Shown: piece by piece, positions 52,984-64,000 of the stretch
How positions within the stretch are numbered: position 1 is the first letter of the stretch
Layout: each line of letters starts with the position of its first letter
DNA from: CAVVAH01 sp963746175
GTDB taxonomy: Bacteria; Actinomycetota; Actinomycetes; JACCUZ01
Assembly (NCBI GenBank): GCA_963746175.1
Contig: CAVVAH010000004.1
Location: forward strand, 992,001 to 1,056,000
Direction: 5' to 3'
Length of the DNA stretch: 64,000 bases
Notes under the pieces: generated by a model
What the model saw: only the letters and a program-made list of their open reading frames with translations
What the model was told of the DNA's origin: nothing
Databases searched by the model: none
Translations under genes and position numbers: made by a program

Positions 52984-55032
52984 GTGACCCAGCCGGCCCA
53001 GCCGACCGAGCCTCTCACCGCCACCCCCGTCCCGGACTTCTCCGGCACCTCGGACGCCTCGTACGACGCCAGCAACATCCAGGTGCTCGAGGGTCTCGAG
53101 GCCGTCCGCAAGCGGCCGGGCATGTACATCGGCTCGACCGGCGAGCGAGGCCTGCACCACCTGGTCACCGAGGTGGTCGACAACTCGGTCGACGAGGCGC
53201 TCGCGGGCCACGCCGACCACATCGAGGTCACCCTGCTGGCCGACGGCGGCGTCCGGGTCAGCGACAACGGCCGCGGCATCCCCGTCGACAACGTCGAGAG
53301 CGAGGGCAAGCCCGCGGTCGAGGTCGTCCTCACCGTCCTGCACGCGGGCGGGAAGTTCGGCGGCGGTGGCTACAAGGTGTCCGGCGGCCTGCACGGCGTC
53401 GGCGTCTCCGTCGTCAACGCGCTCTCGTCGCGGCTCGACGTCGAGATCCACCGCGAGGGCTACGTGTGGACCCAGTCCTACGCCGTCGGCGTCCCGGTGG
53501 CTCCGCTGGCCCAGGGCCCCGCGACCGACCGCACCGGCACGACGATCACCTTCTGGGCCTCGCCCGACGTCTTCGAGACGACGGACTACAGCTTCGAGAA
53601 GCTCTCCAACCGACTCCGCGAGATGGCCTTCCTCAACCGCGGGCTGGAGATCGTGCTGCGCGACGAGCGCCCGGCGGCGGCCGAGGAGAAGGAGCACGAC
53701 GAGGTCGAGGAGACCACCCTCAGCGAGGTCGTCTACAAGTACGACGGCGGCCTGGTCGACTACGTCGACTTCCTCGGTGCGCACAAGGACGCGGTCCACC
53801 GCACCGTCGTGTCGTTCGAGGCCGAGTCGGAGTACATCGACGGCGGTCTGTCGCTCGACGTCGCGATGCAGTGGAACACGGGGTTCACCGAGTCGGTGCA
53901 CACCTTCGCGAACACCATCAACACCCATGAGGGCGGCACCCACGAGGAGGGCTTCCGGGCCGCGCTGACCACGCTGGTCAACAAGTTCGCGCGCGACTGG
54001 AACATCCTCAAGGAGAAGGACGCCAACCTCACCGGCGACGACGTCCGCGAGGGCCTCACCGCGATCGTCAGCGTCAAGCTGGCCGAGCCGCAGTTCGAGG
54101 GCCAGACCAAGACCAAGCTCGGCAACACCGAGGCGAAGTCGTTCGTGCAGAAGGTCGTCAACGACAAGCTCGGTGAGTGGTTCGAGAAGAACCCGACCGA
54201 GGGCAAGGAGATCGCGCGCAAGGCGCAAGGCGCCGCGGTGGCCCGGCTGGCCGCTCGCAAGGCGCGCGACGCCGCACGCAGCCGCAAGGGCCTGCTCGGC
54301 GGCGGCAGCCTCCCGGGCAAGCTGGCCGACTGCCAGTCGACCAACCCCGAGGAGTGCGAGCTCTTCATCGTCGAGGGCGACTCGGCGGGCGGCCCGGCCA
54401 AGCAGGGCCGGGACCAGCGGACCCAGGCGATCCTGCCGATCCGCGGCAAGATCCTCAACGTCGAGCGGGCCCGACTCGACCGCGTCCTGGGCAACCAGGA
54501 GGTGCAGGCGATCATCTCGGCGCTGGGCACCGGCATCCAGGGCGACGAGTTCGACCTGGCGCGGCTGCGCTACCACAAGGTGGTGCTGATGGCCGACGCC
54601 GACGTCGACGGCCAGCACATCCGCACGCTGCTGCTGACGCTTCTGTTCCGGTTCATGCCGGAGGTCGTGGAGCAGGGCCACGTGTTCCTCGCCCAGCCGC
54701 CGCTCTACAAGCTGAAGTGGGCCCGCCCGGCCGAGCCGGAGTACGCCTACTCCGACCGTGAGCGCGACGCCCTCACCCAGGCCGGTCTCGCGGCCGGCAA
54801 GAAGCTGCTCAAGGACGACGGCGTGCAGCGCTACAAGGGCCTCGGCGAGATGAACAACGACGAGCTGTGGGACACCACGATGGACCCCGAGAAGCGGATC
54901 CTGCTCCAGGTCACCCTCGAGAACGCCGCCCTCGCCGACGTGCTGTTCACCGAGCTGATGGGCGAGGACGTCGAGAGCCGGCGCAAGTTCATCCAGCGCA
55001 ACGCCAAGGACGTCCGGTTCCTCGACATCTGA
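52984..55032 (+). CDS. gyrB: DNA gyrase subunit B
   Basis: 682 residues from a GTG. GHKL ATPase: VLEGLEAVRKRPGMYIGSTG, VVDNSVDEALAGHAD, GGKFGGGGYKVSGGLHGVG. TOPRIM domain: LFIVEGDSAGGPAKQGRDQRTQAILPIRGKILNVERAR and MADADVDGQHI. It ends KDVRFLDI, complete. Together with GyrA it adds negative supercoils using ATP. No intein. A 62-bp gap separates it from gyrA. Confidence 0.98.
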   Translation: MTQPAQPTEPLTATPVPDFSGTSDASYDASNIQVLEGLEAVRKRPGMYIGSTGERGLHHLVTEVVDNSVDEALAGHADHIEVTLLADGGVRVSDNGRGIPVDNVESEGKPAVEVVLTVLHAGGKFGGGGYKVSGGLHGVGVSVVNALSSRLDVEIHREGYVWTQSYAVGVPVAPLAQGPATDRTGTTITFWASPDVFETTDYSFEKLSNRLREMAFLNRGLEIVLRDERPAAAEEKEHDEVEETTLSEVVYKYDGGLVDYVDFLGAHKDAVHRTVVSFEAESEYIDGGLSLDVAMQWNTGFTESVHTFANTINTHEGGTHEEGFRAALTTLVNKFARDWNILKEKDANLTGDDVREGLTAIVSVKLAEPQFEGQTKTKLGNTEAKSFVQKVVNDKLGEWFEKNPTEGKEIARKAQGAAVARLAARKARDAARSRKGLLGGGSLPGKLADCQSTNPEECELFIVEGDSAGGPAKQGRDQRTQAILPIRGKILNVERARLDRVLGNQEVQAIISALGTGIQGDEFDLARLRYHKVVLMADADVDGQHIRTLLLTLLFRFMPEVVEQGHVFLAQPPLYKLKWARPAEPEYAYSDRERDALTQAGLAAGKKLLKDDGVQRYKGLGEMNNDELWDTTMDPEKRILLQVTLENAALADVLFTELMGEDVESRRKFIQRNAKDVRFLDI

Positions 55033-55094
55033 TGGCCGGCCGGTCCACGCACCTCCCGGCGCCGACGTACCGCCTCTTCTAGGAGAAGCTTTCC

Positions 55095-59000
<3,906 letters not shown>

Positions 59001-59025
59001 CGCACGAGACGAGGCGAGGCGCGTG

Positions 59026-59517
59026 GTGAGCACCCCCCAGAGCCCGGGGCGGGAGTGGCGAGGCGGTCCCCCGACCGCCACCATGCCTCCTGTGACCGAC
59101 ACGCTGGCCGGCGCCACCCAGGCGCGCCCCGCCGCGCGGGTGCGCGCCCGGCGGGCCCGCCTGGTGCTCAGCCGGGTCGACCCCTGGTCGGTCATGAAGC
59201 TGGCGTTCCTGCTCTCGATCGCCCTTGCCATCGTGGCCGTCGTCGCGGTCTTCGTGCTCTGGTCGGTGCTCGACGCGATGGGTGTGTTCGACTCGGTCGG
59301 CAGCACGGTCGAGAGCGTCACCAGGTCCCAGGACAACGCCCAGGGCATCGACATCCTGGACTACGTCGGGCTCGGCAAGGTGCTGTCCATCACGATGGTG
59401 CTCTCGGCGGTCAACGCGGTCCTGCTCACCGCGCTCTGCACGCTCTCGGCGTTCTTGTACAACATGGCCGCCAGCCTCGTCGGGGGCCTCCATCTGACCT
59501 TCACCGAGGACGTCTGA
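59026..59517 (+). CDS. DUF3566 transmembrane protein
   Basis: 163 residues from a GTG (a second GTG one codon earlier is possible). A ~50-residue Ala/Arg-rich cytoplasmic part is followed by RLVLSRVDPWSVMKLAFLLSIALAIVAVVAVFVLW and a second helix (ITMVLSAVNAVLLTALCTLSAFLYNMAASLVGG). DUF3566 proteins follow gyrA in actinobacteria and are also found close to tRNA-Ile; function unknown, a membrane or division role has been suggested. 25 bp after gyrA. Confidence 0.9.
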   Translation: MSTPQSPGREWRGGPPTATMPPVTDTLAGATQARPAARVRARRARLVLSRVDPWSVMKLAFLLSIALAIVAVVAVFVLWSVLDAMGVFDSVGSTVESVTRSQDNAQGIDILDYVGLGKVLSITMVLSAVNAVLLTALCTLSAFLYNMAASLVGGLHLTFTEDV

Positions 59518-59603
59518 CCCGGCCACCGACACCCTCGGCCGGCGCCGGATCTGGGTTCTGGAGGTCGTCGCGCCTGGGGTAGTCTTGCGCGGCACCGATC
59601 CCC

Positions 59604-59677
59604 GGGCCTATAGCTCAGCTGGTTAGAGCGCTGCCCTGATAAGGCAGAGGTCAGTGGTTCAAATCCACTTAGGCCCA
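59604..59677 (+). tRNA. tRNA-Ile (GAT anticodon)
   Basis: 74 nt. Acceptor GGGCCTA pairs with TAGGCCC; D-arm AGCTCAGCTGGTTAGAGC, anticodon GAT at 59638-59640 in CTGCCCTGATAAGGCAG, T-arm GGTTCAAATCC. CCA is not encoded. A GGCCGG/CCGGCC hairpin follows at 59685-59699. Confidence 0.98.
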
Positions 59678-59746
59678 CTCCGGTGGCCGGCCTCCGGCCG
59701 GTTGCCAGCAGAGGGTCCCGTCATGGGCGGGCAGGAGGGGCGCGCG

Positions 59747-59875
59747 ATGAAGAAGCTGCTTGCTCTGGTCGTCGCAGCCGTCGGTGGTGCGCTGGCCTGG
59801 AAGAAGGTCACCGCCGACCGCAGCGCGGAGGCCGACCTCTGGGCCGAGGCCACCGACCGGGTCGACCCGGCCTGA
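59747..59875 (+). CDS. DLW-39 family small membrane protein
   Basis: 42 residues, MKKLLALVVAAVGGALAWKK then the conserved DLW (EADLWAEATD). A single N-terminal membrane helix. The ATG is preceded by GCAGGAGGGG. Such peptides lie between tRNA-Ile and tRNA-Ala next to gyrA in many actinobacteria; function unknown. Too short for most gene callers, but the motif and ribosome-binding site support it. Confidence 0.85.
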   Translation: MKKLLALVVAAVGGALAWKKVTADRSAEADLWAEATDRVDPA

Positions 59876-59927
59876 CCCTCGGTCCTCCCCCTACCGCGTG
59901 CGCGCCCGCCCTTCGGGTGCGCACCGC

Positions 59928-60000
59928 GGGGACGTAGCTCAACTGGCAGAGCACCGCCTTTGCAAGGCGGGGGTTGAGGGTTCGAGTCCCTTCGTCTCCA
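59928..60000 (+). tRNA. tRNA-Ala (TGC anticodon)
   Basis: 73 nt. Acceptor GGGGACG pairs with CGTCTCC (one G:T); D-arm AGCTCAACTGGCAGAGC, anticodon TGC at 59961-59963, T-arm GGGTTCGAGTCCC. CCA not encoded. Confidence 0.98.
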
Positions 60001-60134
60001 CCCACCAGCGACCTCCGCGGAGGCGCCTGTTCTGGCAGGTCACGGGGGCTGTTTCCGTTGTGGCCCGTCGATCTTGCTGAGCGATGCTGGCGGCGGCGCG
60101 TCATGCCGGATGGGCCGTCGGCGATGATGTCGGC

Positions 60135-60974
60135 GTGGAGTATGTGTCCAGGGTGCCCCGTCCGCCGCTGGACGGGCTGATCGACGACCTCTACTACCTG
60201 GCGGGCGCCCCGCCGTACTCCCGGTTGATGCTGCCGGCGGCGCCCGCGCCACTGCTCATCGTGAACCTCGGGGCGCCGTTTCTCATCCGCGCGGGCACCG
60301 ACGTAGAAGCGGTGGAGTACGCCGACGGCTGCGCGGTCACCACCCCCACCCGTGCGTGGGAGTTCAGCTACCCGACCCCGACCCGGTCCGTGGGCGTCCA
60401 CTTCAGGCCGTGGGGGCTGGCGCCGTTCCTCCCGATGCCCGCGGCTGAGTTGTGCGACCGACCGGCGACGGTGGAGCAGATCTGGGGCCAGCCCGCTGTC
60501 GCTGAGCTGCGAGACCGGCTGGCCACGGCGGACGGACCGCAGGAGATGCTGACGCTGCTCGAGGGGGAACTGGTGCGACGGCTGCGGGTGATCGACGGTC
60601 TTGACCTGGTCCGCCACATGAGCAGCGCCGTCGCGGCGACAGGCGGGACAGTGCCGATCAGCGACATCGGTGTGGCGGCCCGCGCCAGCAGCACGTATGT
60701 GGCGAAGCGGTTCAAGGCCGTGGTCGGTGTCACGCCGAAACGGCTGGCTCGCAGCTACCGCTTCAGCTCCACCGTGTTGGCGATCGACGTCGCTGCACCG
60801 ATCGACTGGGGAGACGTTGCCGCTGACGCGGGCTACTTCGACCAGGCCCACTTCGTGCGCGAGTTCCGGGAGTTCACCGGGCTCACGCCGACCCGGTACG
60901 CCGACGTCCGCCGGCGATTTCTGCGCGAACACCCCGACCACGCCCTGGACGGCTGGCCGCTCCCAGCCGATTGA
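60135..60974 (+). CDS. AraC family transcriptional regulator
   Basis: About 279 residues from the GTG at 60135, where the conserved part (EYVSRVPRPPLDGLIDDLYYL) begins; an ATG at 60084 would add 17 residues. The N-terminal sensing domain has VGVHFRPWGLAPFLPMPAAEL. C-terminal double HTH: SDIGVAARASSTYVAKRFKAVVGVTPKRLARSYRFSS and DVAADAGYFDQAHFVREFREFTGLTPTRYAD. Ligand unknown. It is followed at 63 bp by a DHFR-like gene, its probable target. Both lie just past tRNA-Ala and look less GC-biased than the neighbours. Confidence 0.82.
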   Translation: MEYVSRVPRPPLDGLIDDLYYLAGAPPYSRLMLPAAPAPLLIVNLGAPFLIRAGTDVEAVEYADGCAVTTPTRAWEFSYPTPTRSVGVHFRPWGLAPFLPMPAAELCDRPATVEQIWGQPAVAELRDRLATADGPQEMLTLLEGELVRRLRVIDGLDLVRHMSSAVAATGGTVPISDIGVAARASSTYVAKRFKAVVGVTPKRLARSYRFSSTVLAIDVAAPIDWGDVAADAGYFDQAHFVREFREFTGLTPTRYADVRRRFLREHPDHALDGWPLPAD

Positions 60975-61037
60975 TTTCCTACAAGAGCGACAGTTCACGC
61001 CGCACAAGACTGGGGACTCCGCACAGAGGAGTAATCC

Positions 61038-61619
61038 ATGGGGAAAGTGGTCATGAACGCGTCGGTCTCGGTGGATGGTTTCATCGCGGATGAGAACGAC
61101 GATCCCGGTCCGATCTTCGAGTGGCTGGTCAGCGGTGACGTGCCGTTGGACGACGGTGGCGTTCTGAAGGTGTCGCAGGCGTCGTACGGCCACATCCGGC
61201 CGTACTGGGACGAGATCGGGGCGACCATCGCCGGCCGCCACGTCTTCGACATGACGGACGGCTGGGACGGGAAGCCTCCGGCCGGGGTCGACCACGTGGT
61301 CGTCGTGACGCACCGGCCGGAGCCCGAGGGCTGGGACCCCGGGGCGCCGTTTCACTTTGTCGAGGGCGCCGAGGCAGCCGTGGCCAAGGCGCAGGAGCTT
61401 GCGGGTGACCGCATGGTCGAGGTCGCTGCTGGCGACGTCGGTGGCCAGGTGCTCGCCGCAGGTTTGGTCGACGAGGTGCGCATGGACGTCGTACCCGTCG
61501 TGTTCGGGTCCGGCAAGCGCTACTTCGGCTCCGTCGACGCGCAGCACCTGCTGGAAGGCCCAGACGTCGTTGTTCAGGGCGACCGGGTGCTTCACCTGCG
61601 CTATCGGGTGCGCCGCTGA
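61038..61619 (+). CDS. Dihydrofolate reductase family / RibD C-terminal domain protein
   Basis: 193 residues. Starts GKVVMNASVSVDGFIADENDDPGPIFEWL, the common opening of YyaP/YwjB-like RibD-C proteins; IAGRHVFDMTDGWDGK and the glycine-rich end (DVGGQVLAAGLVDEVRMDVVPVVFGSGKRYF) form the NADPH-binding fold. Substrate unknown; not a housekeeping DHFR. Paired with the AraC regulator upstream; regulation by it is inferred. It converges with the DUF5324 gene, 16 bp apart. Confidence 0.85.
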   Translation: MGKVVMNASVSVDGFIADENDDPGPIFEWLVSGDVPLDDGGVLKVSQASYGHIRPYWDEIGATIAGRHVFDMTDGWDGKPPAGVDHVVVVTHRPEPEGWDPGAPFHFVEGAEAAVAKAQELAGDRMVEVAAGDVGGQVLAAGLVDEVRMDVVPVVFGSGKRYFGSVDAQHLLEGPDVVVQGDRVLHLRYRVRR

Positions 61620-61635
61620 CCGAGTACGGCCCGAG

Positions 61636-62446
61636 TCAACTGGTGCTGGTGCCCTTGGGGCCTGGCTTGGCTGACGTGCCCTTGGCGGCGGCGTCGGAGA
61701 CCTTCTTGGCCCGGGCCCGGGTGACCTTCTCGGTCGTCGCGGCGGGCGGGACGTCGGCCGACTCGTCCGCGGCGTCGGCGAGCGCCTCGTCCGGGCCGGC
61801 GCCGGCGGGATCGTCGGTGGTCGGTGCGGCCGCCGCCGGACGGCGTGCTGACCGCGGTGACGTTGCCCACCGGGGTGCTCGGCGAGGTCGCGAGCGACGG
61901 CGGGGTGGTCCAGGCGTCGACCGGGTCCTGCTGCCGAGCCACCCAGGCCTTCCAGCCGGCCCAGGCGGCCCCCACGACACCGGCCAGGAGGAAGAGCTTC
62001 CGCACCCGGTGCTTCTTGCGGCTCGGCGCAGCGACCTCGCCGCGCAGCGCCGCGAGTGCGGCAGCGCTGCGGTCGGCGATCTCGGTGCGCTGCGGCTCGG
62101 TGGCGGCCAGCGCCGTGGCGATGGCGCCGGCGACGGCCGGGAGGACGTCCGCCTTGACCTTGTCCACTGCTGGCTCCACCTTGGGCGCGGCCCACTCCTT
62201 CGCCGTGCCGACGCGGGGCGAGGCCCAGTCCTTGGCGCTGCTCACCTTGGGTGCCGCCCAGTCGACGGCCGTCTCGACCTTGGGCGCGGCCCAGTCACGG
62301 GTCGCGTCCGCGGCCCGCACGGTGGCGTCGCGGGCGTCGGCGGCGACCGGGGCCACCTGCTTCGAGGCGTTCTTGCGGGCGCTGCGGAGCTGCTTGCGGG
62401 CCTTCTTCACGTCGGAGTTCTTCGTCAGGGTCGTCAGGGGGGACAC
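61636..62446 (-). pseudogene. DUF5324-like repeat protein, single-base frameshift
   Basis: GTG start at 62446 behind CCGGAGG. The N-terminal part has 11-residue repeats of the type DWAAPKVETAV (four to five copies at ~45-95), then LRGEVAAPSRKKHRVRKLFLLAGVVGAAWAGWKAW, a membrane segment. Near 61838 (after VSTP) the frame changes to PAAAAPTTDDPAGAGPDEAL...KGTSAKPGPKGTSTS. Length is 3n+1, so one extra base explains it; corrected ~269 residues. Function unknown; DUF5324 proteins follow the gyrA/tRNA region in actinobacteria. Likely a consensus error. Confidence 0.7.
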
Positions 62447-62618
62447 GGGGAAACCTCCGGTCGGACGATCGCGTGCTCGGCTCCTGCCCAGCGTCCTCCC
62501 TGCGAAACCGGAGGTCCAGCCGGGGCCCCGACGGTCCGCCGTGCCCGGCGTCACGAGCACTCGCCCGCGTGCGAGGATGGGCTGCACCGACCGGACGACC
62601 CCGCGAGAAGGGACCCCC

Positions 62619-63149
62619 GTGGCCGAGGAGCTCTACGCCACCATGAAGACGAACCGCGGTGACATCGTGGTGCAGCTGTTCCCGAACCACGCACCGAAGA
62701 CCGTCGCCAACTTCACCGAGCTGGCCGAGGGGACGCGCGAGTGGGTCGACCCGGGGACGGGTGAGAAGAGCAGCGCCAAGCTGTACGACGGGACGATCTT
62801 CCACCGCGTGATCAGCGGCTTCATGATCCAGGGCGGCGACCCGCTGGGCACCGGCACCGGCGGTCCGGGCTACCGGTTCGCCGACGAGTTCCACCCGGAG
62901 CTGCAGTTCGACAAGCCGTACCTGCTCGCGATGGCCAACGCCGGACCCGGCACCAACGGCTCGCAGTTCTTCATCACCGTCGGCGCGACCCCGCACCTGA
63001 ACCGTCGGCACACGATCTTCGGCGAGGTCGCCGACGGTCCCAGCCGCGAGGTCGTCGACGCGATCAGCAGCACCGCGACGGGTCCGATGGACCGCCCCGT
63101 CGAGGACGTCGTGATCGAGAGCGTCGTCGTCGAGCGCAAGCAGTCCTGA
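62619..63149 (+). CDS. Cyclophilin-type peptidyl-prolyl isomerase
   Basis: 176 residues from a GTG preceded by GAGAAGGGA. Cyclophilin core: KTVANFTELAEG, YDGTIFHRVISGFMIQGGDP (catalytic Arg), FADEFHPEL, LAMANAGPGTNGSQFFITV and HTIFGEVADG. It catalyses prolyl cis-trans isomerisation. No signal peptide, so cytosolic; corresponds in position to mycobacterial ppiA. Rhomboid gene follows 5 bp after its stop, suggesting one transcript. Confidence 0.95.
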   Translation: MAEELYATMKTNRGDIVVQLFPNHAPKTVANFTELAEGTREWVDPGTGEKSSAKLYDGTIFHRVISGFMIQGGDPLGTGTGGPGYRFADEFHPELQFDKPYLLAMANAGPGTNGSQFFITVGATPHLNRRHTIFGEVADGPSREVVDAISSTATGPMDRPVEDVVIESVVVERKQS

Positions 63150-63154
63150 CGCCG

Positions 63155-64000
63155 GTGTCCGAGCTCGGTGCCCAGGGTGCCGACGGCTCCGACGGCGAGC
63201 CGGCGGCCGCGGCCGCTGACCCGGCCGTCTGCTACCGGCACCCCGACCGCGAGGCGCACATCCGCTGCGTCCGCTGCGAGCGTCGGATCTGCCCTGACTG
63301 CATGATCCCGGCCTCGGTCGGCTTCCAGTGCCCGGAGTGCGTCAAGGAGGGCAACAAGGCGGTACGCCGGGCCACCACCGTCTTCGGCGGCCGGGTCACC
63401 GACGACCCGGGCTGGGTCAGCAAGATCCTCATCGGGGTGAACGTGGTCGCCTACGTCCTCCAGGTGGCCGTGGGTTCGACCGTCGAACGGCACTTCTGGT
63501 TGATCGGTGGCCCGGTCTTCGACCCTCGGCTCGGGCAGGTCGTCGGCGTGGCCGACGGCGAGTACTGGCGGCTGCTGACCGCGGCGTTCCTGCACGGCAG
63601 CGTGATCCACCTGGCGCTGAACATGTACGCGCTCTACCTGTTCGGGCCGCCGCTCGAGGCGGCGTTCGGGCGGGCCCGGTTCCTCGCGCTGTACCTGGTC
63701 TCCGCGGTGGGCGGCAGCGCCGCGTCGTACGCCGTGGCGGCGCCGGGCAGTCCCTCGCTCGGCGCCTCCGGAGCGGTGTTCGGGCTCCTCGGGGCCTTCT
63801 TCGTGGTCAACCGGCGGCTGGGTCGTGACTCCAGCCAGCTGCTGGTCCTGCTCGTCATCAACCTCGCCTTCGGCTTCATCGCACCCAACATCGACTGGCG
63901 CGCACACCTCGGCGGCCTCGTCACCGGCGCCCTCTGCGCCGCGGCCATCGCCTACGCGCCGCAGCGACGCCGGGTGCAGGTGCAGGTCGCGGGCATCGTG
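63155..64000 (+). CDS. Rhomboid family intramembrane serine protease, 3' truncated by window
   Basis: 282 codons are visible, open at the right edge. A B-box-like zinc finger at the N-terminus (CYRHPDREAHIRCVRCERRICPDCMIPASVGFQCPEC, ~26-62) precedes six membrane helices. Catalytic Ser is in GASGAVFGLLGAFF, His in HLGGLVTG; the L1 loop WRLLTAAFLHGSVIHLALNMYAL is canonical. It cuts within membranes; targets unknown. Located after the cyclophilin gene as in many actinobacteria. Confidence 0.93.
   Translation, partial: MSELGAQGADGSDGEPAAAAADPAVCYRHPDREAHIRCVRCERRICPDCMIPASVGFQCPECVKEGNKAVRRATTVFGGRVTDDPGWVSKILIGVNVVAYVLQVAVGSTVERHFWLIGGPVFDPRLGQVVGVADGEYWRLLTAAFLHGSVIHLALNMYALYLFGPPLEAAFGRARFLALYLVSAVGGSAASYAVAAPGSPSLGASGAVFGLLGAFFVVNRRLGRDSSQLLVLLVINLAFGFIAPNIDWRAHLGGLVTGALCAAAIAYAPQRRRVQVQVAGIV

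Noticed and set aside
52984..55032. Intein in gyrB
   Set aside because: All GyrB motifs are contiguous, with no HN-type junction; length is normal. The same holds for dnaN and recF.
59685..59699. Hairpin after tRNA-Ile as a strong terminator
   Set aside because: Only a 6-bp stem; the DLW-39 gene follows closely, so a termination role is unclear.

Overview
The window looks like the replication-origin region of a high-GC actinobacterium. Content and order point to the Nocardioidaceae (Nocardioides and relatives): very high GC, many GTG starts, a FemX/alanine-racemase pair, a DLW-39 peptide gene, and the order rpmH-rnpA-yidD-yidC-jag-rsmG-parA-parB. The genus is inferred from gene content, not shown directly.

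Layout. 1-4502 is the distal part of a carbohydrate operon (solute-binding protein, two permeases, GH4 6-phospho-glycosidase, BadF-type kinase), translationally coupled by ATGA overlaps. 4537-6879 is dnaB, split by an intein, with DnaA-box-like motifs upstream and a MATE exporter beyond. 8510-10454 holds two paralogous DinB-fold proteins around a lone PIN protein and a small membrane protein. 10559-12254 is the rplI/rpsR/ssb/rpsF operon (minus). 12530-17202 carries an AP-endonuclease-like enzyme, MarR/YceI, FemX and an alanine racemase. 17242-18462 is an AbiEi/DUF559-like gene bracketed by two 61-bp inverted repeats. 18493-24585 is the cell-wall/inositol block (GT87-like enzyme, bifunctional PBP, DUF5318, PadR, ino1). 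24951-39242 runs MFS, cca, NUDIX, DUF6049, murJ, pseudokinase, sigM, anti-sigma factor, trxB, trxA, cwlM. 39450-46163 reads toward low coordinates: GNAT, parB, parA, rsmG, jag, yidC, yidD, rnpA, rpmH, with three parS sites. 46164-48690 holds the dnaA promoter, dnaA and oriC. dnaN, gnd, recF, dciA, gyrB and an intein-split gyrA follow, then a DUF3566 protein, tRNA-Ile, a DLW-39 peptide gene, tRNA-Ala, a small AraC/DHFR-like insert, a DUF5324 gene, ppiA and a rhomboid protease running off the end.

How the genes work together. The core is one chromosome-maintenance neighbourhood: initiation (DnaA, oriC, DnaN, DciA, DnaB, SSB), supercoiling (GyrAB), origin segregation (ParABS), envelope insertion (YidC/YidD) and cell-wall synthesis and its control (MurJ, pseudokinase, CwlM, PBP, FemX, Alr). 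Redox and stress genes (SigM, TrxAB) sit among them. From general knowledge this order resembles the Streptomyces oriC region.

Points of note. Two essential replication genes (dnaB, gyrA) carry inteins. A 49-bp palindromic element occurs at 13467 and again at 52598. A nuclease-like gene sits inside inverted palindromic repeats. Five conserved genes (PBP, cca, DUF6049, trxB, DUF5324) each carry one single-base frameshift; since at least two are normally indispensable, consensus errors are a likelier cause than decay. No CRISPR array, insertion sequence, prophage or rRNA operon was seen.
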